From Holothuria scabra (Eukaryota; Echinodermata; Holothuroidea; Aspidochirotida; Holothuriidae), in NCBI GenBank assembly GCA_037179385.1, contig CM074195.1, forward strand, positions 13,119,887-13,183,886: DNA of 64,000 bases, in the 5' to 3' direction. A program made the translations under genes and the position numbers. Position 1 is the stretch's first letter, and every line of letters begins with the position of its first letter. Positions 42,513 through 56,266 of this stretch are shown piece after piece. The notes under the pieces are model-generated. The model did no database searches. It was given only the letters and a program-made list of their open reading frames with translations, and was not told the origin of the DNA.

Positions 42513-44347
42513 AGACGGATGAAAATGAAATTTCGTTTGTAGATAAGTACATAAAAACTGCACCACCCGGAGCCTTTAATAGAGAATCTTTTCAAGATTT
42601 AGCGCGTTATTTACTACCGAAATATATGATTGCGGCAAAACACACGCTCATAATTGACCAATTAAAGTTGAAAATTGTAAATATAAACGAATTATATAAA
42701 TTTGTATTCAAATGAGATTCCTCTATTCTCAATCCAACGGAGGTGCTGTATAGTTTCATTCTTGGTAATAGCATATACCCCTTCTCTTATTTAACAAAGG
42801 CACACCCCTAAGGAGAAGTCAAAGTAGTTGTCACTGATTTTTTTCGAAACGAAATTGACGCACAACTATGTGTGAGTTTAATTGGGAATGCGACTGGTTG
42901 TTCCTGCCGCCTACAGTCTGACTATCTTATTGAGATACGCAATGACCCTTTTCTTTCCTCACTAAATCGTCTCCCATTCAAATATGCTGAATAACCATTT
43001 TTCGTATTTTTTCGATTTCTAAATCTTTTTCGAATCATTTCTCAATTATTTCCGTTAGCTTTCTTTTACTCCATTTGTCAGCTTTGGCAAGAGAAGTGTG
43101 ATAATAGGCATACCCTATTGCCTATTCTGGGGATTAAAACTACCCCTTCCTGTCGAGTGCCTCCGACATTTTTCGCTGTTGCCAGTAGACCACTTTGGTT
43201 AGGCAGGTACCACTAAATATAGTACATACCACATGCCTGTAATTCTAATGCCTTTATGTGAGACAAGGTGAAATACTTTGGTAGCATAAATTACAAAGCC
43301 ATTACCTACCGCACGGTCTGTTTCGCTACGTACGCATATAGAATAAACTCGTGTGCTGTGATTTACTGTACTCTCCGTCAATGATGGTTTGGCGAAATAT
43401 ACTTACAGCCATATGAGCATTTATGTAGCCTATACTAGGCCTAAATACACACAAGAGGGTTGTCTATGAATTAAAGCTAAGACACTATTCGGCCAGTGTA
43501 TTTATCACGGTTCTCACCTAAATGTTTCGTCGATCGTTCGCTTTTTGAAAACGTTTCTATTCGTGTTTTGTCACGTTTGAATGTCAAAGATCCATTAATA
43601 TCAATTGTTTAGTATATTAATGGGTTTTCCAAACAAATTGAATGGAATTGTTATTAACCGAGGATTTTTAAGGGGTCAAGTGGGATATTGCTCAACATAT
43701 ATAGAAATTAACATGAAGATAACTCCGAAAAATAACGATAAATTTTCCATGCCGATTTCGGCAGTGTAACAATAATGATAATGATAACAATAAAAAATCG
43801 GAACATTTGTAAAAAGCAACCATGTCACAACAGGACCCATTAGCCAAATCCAGCAACTGTGCGGTTCCTTCAGTCTGTCCCCAGAGTTGATCATCTCTAC
43901 GCAATCTATTGAACTCAAAAACTAAATTTTCAACAATAGGCCTAACTCCCTTATCAAATAGTAGCCAGAGCCACTTGCTGATAACTATCAATTGAGTCCA
44001 TAGTTTGAGAGATTAGAAATTCAACACTGCACAACCTTTCAGAACTAACATTGTACATAAACTTAAGAAAAAACGACCAGACAACCACACGACGGGATTT
44101 TGAGTTCACAGTAGGTGGACCCTGTAGCAGCATGACCAAAGTACATAATATGAAAAAGAAGCATTTTACAAGCCGTTCCCTGCCGGGACTCATGAACTTT
44201 ACTCTTTGCTTGAAAATTTCCCAAACCTTAAGACTATATAACAATCGTAAAAAAAATTTTGTGGTTAGTTTAAAAAAGGCTGCATGTTTGGTATTTGTAG
44301 TTTTTAAAGTTTCGAGTCGTCCTCGTTCGTTTTCCCCCAATCTTCTA
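42513..44347. other. No supported gene
   Basis: Opposed ORFs of about 100-128 codons at 43692-44431 overlap each other on both strands, lack splice support and look like chance. Confidence 0.4.
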
Positions 44348-45254
44348 AACTCTAAAAACTGTTGGGTAAAAAGTGTTGGGCAAAATACAAAATGCCCAGC
44401 ATGGGCAAATTATTGCCCAACAAATGGGTAAACAACTGTACCCATATTGTTGGGCAAATTTAAGTTGGGTAAAATCCAGGTGTTGGTAAAAGGTGTTGGG
44501 CAAGTTTCGGAAGTACCCAACAGTTGGGTAAAATGTAATTGACCAATCAGATGATTAGTTAAAGATCAGTTAAGTTTTACAGATAATTAGTGTAATATAA
44601 CTGGTTCATTATAAGATCTCATGGTTGAATAAGGTTGTATTCGGTAAATAAAAAGCTAACGGTAGAATAGCAGTAAAAATCTGGACGAAAGTACTTAAAG
44701 AGCAATGGTTGCATAGAAAAAAGAAGTTTTCATTGCTACGTAATCAATGGGAGAAGAAATACGAAGTTCACGATTGAGTTTGATACTTTAAACTACACAC
44801 TTCACTGTTTACCTACCAAGTGCATCGTCGCTGGTGCCCCAACCACTCTTCCGGGAGTAAATGTTTGGTTTTCGCCCCTTGGCTCTTCGCCAGAGAGTCG
44901 AGGGGACTTTTAGAAAAAAGCCCCCAAACACTCTTGGACGATAAACGGTGTATGTGTTAGGGTACTCAGACTTCGTTATTATATATCAGCTTATATTGAA
45001 ATTATTGAAATCCAAACAAGCACCCAACATACTGGATAGTTGCATTACCCAACACCATTTGCCCAACAGTTGAGAGGACACATATATACCCATGTGTTGG
45101 TTAAAAGTTGGTCATTCAGTAGTGCACAACTACTGGGTAGTTGCATTGCCCAACACCATTTGCCCAACAGTTTGCCCAATTGTTGGGAGGACACGTATAT
45201 ACTCAGTGTTGGTAAAAATTTGGGCAAATATTTTCCCAATATTTTTTAGAGTGT
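44348..45254. mobile_element. 0.9-kb element of TTGGGCAA words with CTCTAAAAA tips
   Basis: The left end is CTCTAAAAACTGTTGGGTAA; the right end is CAATATTTTTTAGAGTGTA, the same tip as the MITE at 23875-24068. Both terminal ~200-bp zones are crowded with TTGGGCAA, TTGGGTAA, TTGCCCAA and TACCCAA words in both orientations. The middle contains a diverged form of the 90-bp repeat at 19412. No transposase ORF is present. Confidence 0.75.
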
Positions 45255-48200
45255 ACTCAACCGAACCGTCACAATAACAAAAACTGCAGCTTTCTTTGCA
45301 GTCAAGTTAGGTGTCATTCATAGTTACCGTGACAGCAGCCATGTAATTAACTTAGAGGGACTTACCACCCCATCCCATCACCCATAAGACCTTTCCTCAG
45401 TCGCCTTCTCAGGAAGACTCAAAGTGACAAACCGGCCACTCCAAAACCCTTTGCTGAACAGTTGAACTTTTTTCTCTCACTCGCTAAATAAATAAGTCAT
45501 AGCTCAAAGACTGATAAAAAAAATCAACACTTAATATTTTACAACTCATCCTTTTTTAAAACTTGAGGCGTATAGTTATAGCATCTAACAATCAGACAGT
45601 ATATAATTATGTGTATATTGTGGGGAAAAGAGTTTCAAAAATGCTAATTCCTAAAAATATTCAGAATGTTATTGTTGCCATGTTGGTAGCTCCGTTAAAT
45701 TAAAGAACACTTCACTTTTGCTTTCAGGAAAACACTTCTGGCTTAACTGCTTCTCTACTTTTAGAAAGCCTTATTTAAAGGAAAAACGCAGTCAATTTGA
45801 ATTAGTGACCTAGGCTATCCAGGTTCGTGGCCCTTTAGAATCGTATGACAATAATTTGTTTTCTCCGTCCTCTATTTGTAAACTTTATTCCATGAGTTAC
45901 TGCTTGGTTTACTTTAAATATACAAAAGGCCTATTTGAAACTGGATTCATGAAAGATAGTTGAAAGGGTTTGCATGAAATTGCTTAAAATAAGTGAATAT
46001 TGTGAGATATATCTGATGTTTTACAATAAATTTCGTGTTTAGTGAGGCATTTGCTTTCGCCCTTTACCTCAAGTTTAGAATTTTAAAAATATAAATTTTA
46101 TAAATTACAAAATGAATCTTATTCAAATCCCATTGTCATAGCTCGTTTCATTGTTGAGATATGAAATGTTGAAACTTATTCACATAAAGCAAATTATTTT
46201 ATGCGCAATAGTGTGACTTTCTTGTTGTACAACTCACATTATCTGCTTTATTTCCCTTTAAAATTAAAAATGTTTTTATGAACTTGAACGCTTCCTGTTT
46301 GCTTGCAAAGCATGTTGAACAGAGAGGGCTTTATTAATAACATCACCCCACAAGAGTAAGAGTGCTATAACACCTTGGTACAAGGTGCAGTAACTTTCAG
46401 AAAAATAAAGAAATACAAAGATTGTAATTTTAGTAGTACAGCAATCTGACGGTGACATCACAAGTTATTGCGCAATATACCATTATAAGTTGAGTAAATA
46501 AAGTTCAACATTTTATATCTGCGCTCAGGAATGTCGTATGAAAACGGGAGTTAGACTACTTGAATTCATTTTTCATGTAAAATTAAGGTACACTTTAAAT
46601 ATTCTTTAATTGAAGAATTAATTATAACTGCTCCAATTAGGCTATAAACATAAAATTGCCAGGAGACTCAGATGAACTATATTAGTTTGCATGTGTATTC
46701 GCGCGTATATGAGTGTGGGGTTGTTTAAGCATTGATTCGATATGCCAGCAAAATTTGTCTCAGTCAAATACATTAGTGGATTTACTTTCGGAAATGAGGG
46801 CTGTAATAACATTTTCATTTCATCCAATTGTCTACAGTATGATGATAACTTGTCTGTGGTTTAGACGGTGATGAATCTTAACTATAGGAATCGAAAAAAG
46901 GTTTCTATTTTTCCGCTACAGTTACGATTAATCTCAAGTCTAGAAACGTTAAAAGGCAGACATCTATTACAGATTATCAGCAGAATGTGACATTGTACCC
47001 TGACAGCAGTGCTACATTTTGCTGAAAGTAATCTTCCAAATAACACATCAAAAAATAATTTTCGTATTGCGGCATTCTGCTGTCTCGCCTGTATTCCATG
47101 AGATATGGAAAGACAGTACAAGGCGTTTCGTTTTAAAAAATAGCTGAGACAAGTATTAGATTACAATGTTAACATTTCATAATAAACTGTCACGATGTAT
47201 TTCAAACATCTCGTGACCGATAAGATATTTTAAAAGCACTCTCAATGTGTCATATCCAGACTTCACAGAACAAAATAACAATTGGTGTGTAGTGTTGCTA
47301 TGGGAACCATAATCAAACGGGATTGGAATTTAGTAACAAGCGTGCAGTACAGCAAGGTCAACCTTTGCTATTTCCTACCGAGATCGTGATAACGAAGTGA
47401 ATCTAAATTTGTAAAGCCTAACAAATTTACAGAGAAGCATATCGCTTGCTCTGCCAATTGGTTCAGCCTCAGTGAAGCTAAATGAGCACTAATTGATTGT
47501 TATATGATGTTTGGAATGTTATACTTTCCATAAATCAAGATGTAGGCCTCTCCAATACTTGTTATTTATTTATGATCGTTATAGACTTGTCGAAGTGATA
47601 GATAAATGATAAGGACAGGCGCGATTGACTGTTGGAACGGAAACCATTCTCTGGGCTAAGTACCAGCAAATCTACGAGCGCTATAGCAAAACTGTGTGAG
47701 CGAAGCGCCACCATCAACTGAAGAGGAAGAAGATTTTTGACCTTACAACCCCCTCCCTCACATGCCTGAAGGTTCTTAACTGCGTATACATTGAACTGAT
47801 GAAGAATATCATGTTGAGCACCCACCTCTTAATTCTTCCCGTGGTACTCACTTCTTAGAGCTGGCACTTGGCAAATATTGGGGAAGATGTAGGGGTAGCG
47901 TCCCCTTTCTACATATTCCTCATTGCTTCTCATGTTCTACAGAGGCGACACTTGCAACCCATGCTCTGGGTGTTCTGGATCTTAAATGCAAAATCTTTTC
48001 GCCCTACACAATTTCGGTCCTCCCAAGCCATTTACTTTTAGCCCCCCCAACTGTCTTATGCTCCTCGTTAATTGTGAGGCTACAATCTTTTAAATCATAT
48101 GCTTCTTACTTAAGATCAAATCCTAGTGAACTCTTATGTGTACTATAAGAACACTCTCCGTGCATACTGTGTAATATGAGACACGCTGCATCTTAGGTGT

Positions 48201-49420
48201 TAATTTATATAAGAAGTCAATCAAAAAGTAGTCCCAAATGAGGATTTTCCTCCCCTACCACTAGAAAAACGAATTTGGGGGTGACGTTGGTTTGTCTTTA
48301 AGAATCACGGTTAACTGTATCAGTTCTCTGCTATGTAAGGTACCGTCAAATTCCAATGTTTTGGAATTTATTTAAAGGAGGTGTGACATGAAAGTGACAA
48401 AATTTGGTATTCGACTTAAAAAGCGTTAAAAACCAAGAAACAACAGCCCCAATTCCCATTAAAATCCGTCAAAAAATGACCATTTAACAAGGCAATTTCT
48501 GATTTGCACTTAATCATTACTAAATGTGAAAGCAATATGCAAATCTTGTGATGTCATGAGAGGGACATGCTATATCGACATAATTCCAACAAATTTTGCT
48601 TTTGGAAATTCCACTCCCTAAATGCGAAGTTTTGTCAGAGTATTTTGCTGACATGTCACACTACATCTAAAGTTTAAATGATGAAAAGTGGTCAACTTGG
48701 AGCGGAAAAATACCCCTTGGAAGAGTTTAAGTTGGTAATTGACTTCATAAAATTTTACACTGACATTTTCGCCCCTCCGGAACCTTGTTTGGTTACATAC
48801 GGGCTTACTGGATGTTTCAAACGGTGGGCGACGAGAAGGGCGTGTTCACTGGGCAAACACGTACATAAGGTCGTTCCCTACCCGTAAAGTATGTAGTCAT
48901 GGGCGCTAGTAAATATTGATCTTTTCCTAATTTCCCGAGTGGCTTCCCTATGGTTGGTTCTCAGTGACGTCACAACTAGGCTTTAGCAGCCGCCATGTGT
49001 AAGGACAAGTCTGTGCGTACATATAGGGGATGCCCTCAAACATGAGATACGACACGTGAAAGGCTGCTATGACGTCACGTGAGAACTATCATTACCATAC
49101 AGTATTGCAGACAAATTAAACCTATAGAAAACGTAAAATAAGATTTTTGTCCTACACAGCTAAAATTTTTTTCGATTACTGGATTAATTTAAAATTAACG
49201 TCCTGCTCAGCATATACTGTCATTTTCCTCAGATTTTTTCCTACAATTTCATGAAGGCCTACTTTCCTGAAAAATTAAGAAAATATTAAAGGATGGTCCT
49301 GTTGAGCTTCGAAACTTAACGGAATGTATAAACTATAATGCATATATGTAGGGAGTTGTTGTATACATACTTATTGTCATTAGTCAACTAGTCTACGACT
49401 GTTTGCATACCGGTACTGAA
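45255..49420. other. No supported gene; small transposon fragments
   Basis: At 45885-45930 there are MITE-C interior words (GAGTTACTGCTTGGTTTAC). At 47697-47760 there is a partial hAT subterminal block (GAGCGAAGCGCCACCATCAA). Otherwise AT-rich sequence with short ORFs. Confidence 0.4.
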
Positions 49421-49717
49421 AGGGCCAAACCTCTCACCCCAAACTACAATTTTGGTACCCGGGTACCAAAATTCTCAATTGGCTCAGCTCTTTGATTGAC
49501 AGCTAATTCAAACAATGTAGAGTACCAAAGCTTATGTTACACAGCATGAACGGTACTGAGAGTGTTTTGATTATATAAATTAAGTTTTTCTATACTCACC
49601 CTGAAGCAATAAACTGAGATTGTGTCTGGATGAGGATGAATTTCAGACAATTGTGGGAGGGGCTTAAGTAAGAAGGTTAGGAGAATTGGTACTGTTTGGG
49701 GTGAGAGAACTGAGCCT
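49421..49717. mobile_element. MITE-B copy 2
   Basis: The left tip is AGGGCCAAACCTCTCACCCC; the right tip is GGGGTGAGAGAACTGAGCCT. The right flank is TTAA (49718-49721) and the left flank is TGAA, one change from TTAA. Very similar to copy 4 at 59376. Confidence 0.85.
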
Positions 49718-50286
49718 TTAACTTATATTTGTAGCCTATACTTGCAGAAAGAGTATTAGAGTTTATCCTCGTCTAGTTATGTATAACTGAAACACACGTC
49801 ATTTTAAACTGATAAAGACTATTATTACCAATATGACAGACTAGTATAAGTAAAGGAAAGAATAGACAAGTTTCAACAAAAATTGAAATATTGATACTAA
49901 CGGCGTCCCTTAATTTGAAAATGAAGCCTCCAGGGAAAGTACAATATGAGTCACATTTTGAAAGGAGACGTTCAATGTGCCCAGAATACTGATATATTTA
50001 TACTGGCACTTCCGTTCAGACAAAGAGTTAACAGAAGCATTGTTACTACAATAGGGAGACACTAAATGAACTTACTCACCATACAGTCCAAGGAGCTACT
50101 ATTGTAAGTGGTTGTCAGTTTTGTTTGACTTTTTAGTTTTGTTCTGTTTGCTTACTCTTGAAACCCAATGAGAGTTTATCTGTTAAAAGTGGGCAACTTT
50201 GTTCACGTCCTGTTCACACCTTAGTTTAAATTTCCGAAAAGTACGACGTAAGTTGTAGAAGTTTGCACTGTTCAATAATAACTTAA

Positions 50287-50583
50287 AGGCAGTCATTCGT
50301 CACCCCAAACTACAGTTTCAGTATACATATATCAAAACTCTCAATTGGTACAGCTCTTTGATTGGCATAACATTCAAACAATGCATCATAGCTAAATTAC
50401 ACAGCATGGGCACTGAGAGTATCTTGATTACACATTATGGACTTGTGTGGCCACTGGGACAAGCCATGAAGCAATAAACTAGGATTGTGTCTGGATACAG
50501 ATGAGTTTTAGATGAATGTGGGAGGGGCTAGAAGTAAGTGGGTTGAGAGAATTGGAACTGTTTGGGATGATGAAAATATGCCT
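50287..50583. mobile_element. MITE-B copy 3
   Basis: TTAA on both sides (50283-50286, 50584-50587). Tips AGGCAGTCATTCGTCACCCC and GGATGATGAAAATATGCCT are more diverged, but the interior, including TCTGGATACAGATGAGTTTTAG, is clearly the same family. Confidence 0.8.
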
Positions 50584-50964
50584 TTAATTGACAACATACC
50601 AGACCTTGAACAGTCTTGAGTGGTATTTCAAACGTTTAGCGGTTTGGAAATAGTCCACTGCATTATTGCCAATCTTCTTGATGTTCAAACATCCCGCCTG
50701 ACTTCCACCGCCCATCCCCGCTGGTAAACACGAGTATTGTAATGCAGCCTTTATTCGCCTCTTACGGCAGGAGGGAAATACCGTGGATACATTATACAAC
50801 TCCCAGTCAATAAAGAACATTGAAGTTTATTTAAGATGAATATTTAATATAGATATAATCCTGCCAATGGCCAATACATGGTGGAGTTGGTAAAAAATGT
50901 TACGGTTTCTGTTTTTAATGCATTTTATATCAGATATCCAAATATGTCATTTTATGTCACCGCA

Positions 50965-51545
50965 CTTTTTAAAAGAAGAGTTTAAGGTCACAACAGGACT
51001 CTGTTTGTAAGAGGAGTACTTATAATAAGCAGTTTGGTGAAATTTGCATTGAAATCCGATGTGTGCTTCTCAAGATATGAACGCGTAAAGTTTCACATTT
51101 TCAACAAAAGGTGAACTTGGAACAAGCACATATGACATCACATCCCCACTTTAGTGCCTAGTCATTTGTTTTTCTTTCAACTTTAGACTCAATTTTCTCC
51201 TCAACAATCCCATATTATTAAAATGTGATTGAAAAAGTGGCGAGAGAACTTAACAAACTTTGCATCCCCCAACAGGGAGGTAATATCCCTATTAACTTCA
51301 AGGTCAACACAATAGTCTGATAAAACAAGAGAAGACATAGCATTCCTTGTCAATGTGAGGAAGTTATATAAGCTCTGCTGCCCTCAGCATCTTTTTTCAA
51401 AGTTGAACACAAATATACTGACTTCATTTTCTGATATCTCAAGAAATACATGTCCGATCTGAATGAAACTTTCACCACACTGTGGATCTGGTTCCTCTTT
51501 CACATGTGAAAATTAATTTTTTGTTTAAACTTCCCTTTTAAGAAA
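50965..51545. mobile_element. MITE-E related copy
   Basis: Inverted arms (AAGAGTTTAAGGTC... with TTCTCAAGATATGAA; TGATATCTCAAGAAATACATG... to AAACTTCCCTTTTAAG) share the CTCAAGATAT word and overall layout with 34279-34835. The interior CTTGGAACAAGCACATATGACATCA also matches that copy in order. It is strongly diverged. Confidence 0.6.
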
Positions 51546-53478
51546 AGTGCGATCTGGTTCACGTCAGGCCATGTTTACTTGCCTTTGTTTATTGCTGAGT
51601 AGCGCCCTCTAAAATTTAACAGTTGTTGCAGACTGGCAGACATTGTTTTTTCGATACTGCGGGTGGACAATGTAAGGTCCGTCTGTTCATTTCACAGGAA
51701 GCAGTTGTCATTGGCAATGGCCGTAATTCACTGAGTCATATGATAAAAGATTGAAATGCCTCAACGAGGGTGTTGAGATTTCCATAGCACAATCACGGAC
51801 TATACCAGTCTGTTCATCTATTTCATTCTATCCCTTTGAAACTAGAGGCAACAAGTTTGAGGCACAGATGAGGTCAATATAATCTTTTAGAAAACTGTTT
51901 CCTCTGTTTACGCCCCCCCCCCCCCCCATAGTTTACCATGTGGAAACTTTTTGAGCTAGACAGCGTTTGTTCTCCACTTCCTATTTGTAAACTTGGCTTT
52001 GGGCTAGACCTGTAGACTGTGTACTCTTTTTCTCTCCGCCTACCTGTTCAACATATCCGTTTTCACAATATCTGAACAGAATCCGCGAAAGATGGAGGAC
52101 CATATAAACATCGGCGTCTGGGAACAAAACCTTTGGTAAAATTGATCCAATCTTCTAAGGTTTCGAAACGATATCGATTTTCTTTTCTTATCAAAGAAGA
52201 CATTTTTGTTGAAACAGAGTGGCACTTGTCTGCACACAAAATGCTATTGTTGCAGTCCTTCGCATTGTTCAAGTATTATTTGGACTAAATTGTGTGCACA
52301 TTCACACGACTGGAGAGTGTGAATAACCCGTACAGAAAGCATAAAGCATATGCAGTGCCTTGTGTCTGGTAACCGGTGCGTCACAAGCTAGGGAAGATTT
52401 TGACAAGCAACCTATAGCGTTGTGCATTTGTCAGACACGGTTTATATTCATAAACGAAGATTCCAACTGGATTTAGCTTCTGCTGGAAAAGGGAAGGCTA
52501 AATTGTGTTTAGCTGCTGGTAAGAAATTTCTATTTTTTTATGATTTTCATCGTTTCTACAGGCCATAGGATATGTTAGCATTCTATGTAAATACCGTCGT
52601 ATATACAGTAATGTATTGCGCAACAAGCACATATCAATCTTGTTAATATTATAAGAACTGATAAATTGCAGAAATGCGTTAAAGTTGCAATTTCCTATCA
52701 TTTTGTGAAAATACAAATTGGCGGCACTAGAATGTCAAAATTGTGCAGGAAAACATATATAAGGACAAAGGATAATGTTAGGGACGGAATTTTCCGTGCG
52801 CAGTGCAAAACAATTACTGAGCCCAAGGCACGTTCCTGGGTGTACGGGTCCAGGGGCGAAGGTCCCGGAAGCTCTGAGTTTTAAGCGTTTCTCTTGATGA
52901 AAATTTAGTCTCTGGAGAGGTATATTATTTATTTTTTCGGTTAACCCAACTCCTAAATGATCTAACTTGAAGGGCTACTCTGGATCTGGAAAAATATTGC
53001 ACAACACTCCAGGTGGAGTCAAACGTGTAGGGTTGGGTATGCGCAGGGAAAATCAGGCTTCCTGTCTTAGAATCCTCAAGGCGGAGTTGTTGAATTGCTT
53101 GGCATCCTCAAGATGCGTTACGTGTTTGGGGAGGCAAGCTCCCTGCTCTTTAACAACTCCCTGGTTGAGATAATGGAAAAAAAAATCTGTGGGGTAAAGC
53201 GAAATCGGGGGGGGGGGGGGATTCCCGCTCTTGCCCCCTCCGATAGTGCCGCCATTGTATACACCTAACCCACAGTTTCCTTGCTCTCTTATAATTCATG
53301 TGCTCCGTCGATCGGGACACGCGCGTAATATTTTCGGGAAGCCTCCTCTGTTGTGATGAAGATATTATATATTGGTAGTGGTGAGAATATCGGTGGTAGC
53401 CAGGTATATTGGAAGGGAGAGACCGGTGCAATGCAAGTGGTCGATACGCGGCCCTAGGTTGCAGGCGTCGTTTAGGGG

Positions 53479-53511
<33 letters not shown>

Positions 53512-53834
53512 TTTGGGGGGGGGGGGGGTCACATATTTTGGATTAGTCACTTTTAAAGTATTGTGATAGCATATAGTAACGCATGGGGTTTGTGTCCTCC
53601 TTTTTGCCGAAGAGTCGGAGCATGCTCGTGGCCGAAGAGGGATCTGGGTAAGGCGGAAACTAGTGACTAAGCCTCGACCGGTCTACTAAGGCCAAAATTG
53701 GTTCCTTTCAGAGAATGATTTCTTTACTTAGATCTCGGGCTCATAAGAAATGTACCACAGGCAGCAGTTGAATCAAAGATAAACTGATTCAAGAACAAAA
53801 CATTTAATACAAAAGTGACAAATTCATTGTGAAA
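51546..53834. other. No supported gene; homopolymer-rich
   Basis: Poly-C at about 51912, poly-G at about 53206, and at 53480-53528 an unusual run of (AT)n, then about 20 T, then about 13 G. A minus-strand ORF at 52063-52272 looks protein-like in places but has no ATG-initiated or splice-bounded form that I trust. Confidence 0.4.
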
Positions 53835-54010
53835 AGAAGACCTAGCATAGTAGACTGTCCTGTTTCATGATTGGCTCATGATTTATAATTAATGTATGCA
53901 ATATTGGAGTCTTAAAATATCATGAACTAATAAAAGATACTTTGACGATACTATGAGGGGAAATAAAAGAAACGTATGAGATTTTCGTAGCTGTTGCTTC
54001 AGAATATTGT
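53835..54010 (+). mobile_element. MITE-C fragment
   Basis: Shared words TAGTAGACTGTCC(T)GTTTCATGATT, ATAAAAGATACTTTGA and AGCTGTTGCTTCA occur in the order seen in the copy at 55804-56056. Tips are missing. Confidence 0.6.
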
Positions 54011-54249
54011 CATAGTAAAATAGAGTAAAATAACAGAAAAAATGAATTAGTTTTACAAAGTTTTCGACCAGTAGGCCTATTTCGGCTTTCTTTAGGACAC
54101 CATATCCTATAGGAAAGAAATGGAAAAAGGAGGACTTGTTGTTTACGATATTATCACCTAGACAACATGTACAGTAACTTTGTTTCGAATGGAGTGGTAT
54201 GGGTGAAAGTATCCTTAACTGTTTTCGAAGAAAATTAAAGTAAGGTTAA

Positions 54250-54509
54250 AGGTAAAGAGCAATCGACCCCAAAACTAATTTTGAAGAAAAAGCTAAATAA
54301 TACAATTTTCATCATATTTCTCTTCAAAGTATCTTTCATTACATTTTATGACTTTACTATTGCATATTCAAGGTAAACACAGCAGTTATTTCTGATAAAT
54401 TTCACATTTGAAGAGAAAAAACATTGTCACATGACTCCCATGCAACAGCCGATCATGAAACTGGACAGTCTACTACACTTCTTCAATTTGGGATGACTGT
54501 TCCTGCCCT
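54250..54509 (-). mobile_element. MITE-C copy, inverted
   Basis: TTAA flanks (54246-54249, 54510-54513). On the minus strand it starts AGGGCAGGAACAGTCATCCC and ends near AAAGAGCAATCGACCCC reversed. It is the reverse orientation of the copy at 55804. Confidence 0.8.
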
Positions 54510-54513
54510 TTAA

Positions 54514-55803
54514 ACGGAACATATGGAAAAACTCAAAGGAGCACAAAAACAACAAAAGATTTAAGAACATATGGGCACAGTCTGCGAGCTCGTCGCATTT
54601 TAGCTTGACAATTAAAACATTTCCGTTAAGACTCAAAGTGTAAACACAATCCGAAGTCGACCACCCCTTCGTCTCGGGCCTCGTTGATGTTTTCTTTGGA
54701 CCAATCTGATATAGGACTGGCAATTGACTGGCTGAGTATATAGGACGGCATTCAGCCTGCCATCCATTATAATCCAGGGCCTTTTCCAGCCTCAAACCCC
54801 ACCGCCCTCAATATCAGATGACCTTATTTCAAGTGCAAGTTGTATATTGTTTTGAGACAGTGACTATACCACATTTTTACGACATTGTTCAACTTCAATA
54901 CAGTAAACAATTAGCCTTGCACTTATGGAGTCTACAGCTTACCTGACTTAACCGTTGTTTGATTATCATATGCTTGCTCATTACTCTTACCATCACCGTT
55001 TATGCCTGTATGAGGTTATTAAGAGGTCAAAATTCAAATCCGGGTGAAGGGCGACATATATCTCCCATTGATAATACAATAACAGGTGTCACCTTATTCT
55101 AACCGCGACATTCAGAAGCATGATTTAATATCAAGCATAGACCTACAGTATCAAATATATATTTTGACACACAATATACAATATAGACAGGTTGCAACTG
55201 AGCTTGTTTAGCGATTGGAAACGGTCTTCCACAGCCCGCATTACCATTTGTCACTCATTGCATCAATACTGACTCGGTTTTAGGCACGTAGTCAAGGGAA
55301 GGGGCAGAAGGGAGAGCGCTATACTTAAAATCTAGAAAGTTTCAAATTGTGCCATCTACTTTATACATACTTACACATTTGATCCCCTGAAAGAATTCTA
55401 CTCCTTGAAGTCAAATATTCCCCGCCCTCTTTAATACTTCGTCACCTCACTGGCTACAGTAGGCCTACTTCCAATGTTTGCGCTGATGCAACGCAACCTG
55501 TATTCCTGAAAATGTAATCTGTGGAGTCTTTATAGTCACTTTTGTCACAGGAAAAATGCAGTAACCCCCAAAATATCTTTAAAGTAAGGTGGCCACCGTA
55601 ACAGCTTGTCCAAATTTTGATTTTTCTCGATAGCCATGTGACTTTTATCTCTCAGAATGTAAAATGCATGGAGAGTAACTGCTTGGTTTACCTTGATAAT
55701 GTAAGTCAGGAATTATCATGAGCCTGGTAGCTGTCGTTTCACTAAGTGTGGGGCGACTCCTTTTGCCCCTTACCGCTGACTGGTAAAAATCAACTGTGTT
55801 TAA
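54514..55803. other. No supported gene
   Basis: A minus-strand ORF of 122 codons at 54427-54795 runs into MITE-C sequence and is probably chance. A MITE-C word (GAGAGTAACTGCTTGGTTTACC) is at about 55670. Confidence 0.4.
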
Positions 55804-56056
55804 AGGGCAGGAGCAGTCACCCCAACTTGAAGCAGTTTAGTAGACTGTCCAGTTTCATGATTTGCTGTTGAGGGTCATGTGACAACATTTTAACTCCTCA
55901 AATATGAAATTTACTGGAAGTTACTGCTTGGTTTACCTTTCATGTGTTATACTGAAGTAATAAAATATTACCAAAGATTCTTTGAACAGAAATGAGACGA
56001 GAATTGTGATATTTAGCTGTTGCTTCAAAATAAGTTTGGGGGACTGCTCTTGACCT
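55804..56056 (+). mobile_element. MITE-C copy, complete
   Basis: TTAA flanks (55800-55803, 56057-56060). The left tip AGGGCAGGAGCAGTCACCCC and the right tip GGGGGACTGCTCTTGACCT are inverted over about 25 bp with few mismatches. There is no coding. Confidence 0.85.
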
Positions 56057-56266
56057 TTAAAGGCAACTATCACCAGCGAGTCTTCAGCTGCTTCACAGCT
56101 AGCTACAGTAGCTAGAGTACTACACATTTTTGTCCGTTAAAGGGGAGGGGTTGTGACATCAAAATACAATGTATGTATGTATTTATGTAGGTGCAGAAGT
56201 TTTCTCCTACGTCACTGTTGTATTTCTACCTAATTTACCGCCCATGAGTCAATTGAAAGCCTACAA

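Noticed and set aside
43692..44431. Opposed ORFs of about 100-128 codons on both strands
   Set aside because: They overlap on opposite strands, have no splice or composition support, and one runs into the TTGGGCAA element.
52063..52272. Minus-strand reading frame containing RFETLEDWINFTKGF
   Set aside because: Protein-like in part, but no usable start, acceptor or donor could be found around it.
54427..54795. Minus-strand ORF of 122 codons
   Set aside because: About a quarter of it is MITE-C sequence and the rest has no recognisable domain or splice context.
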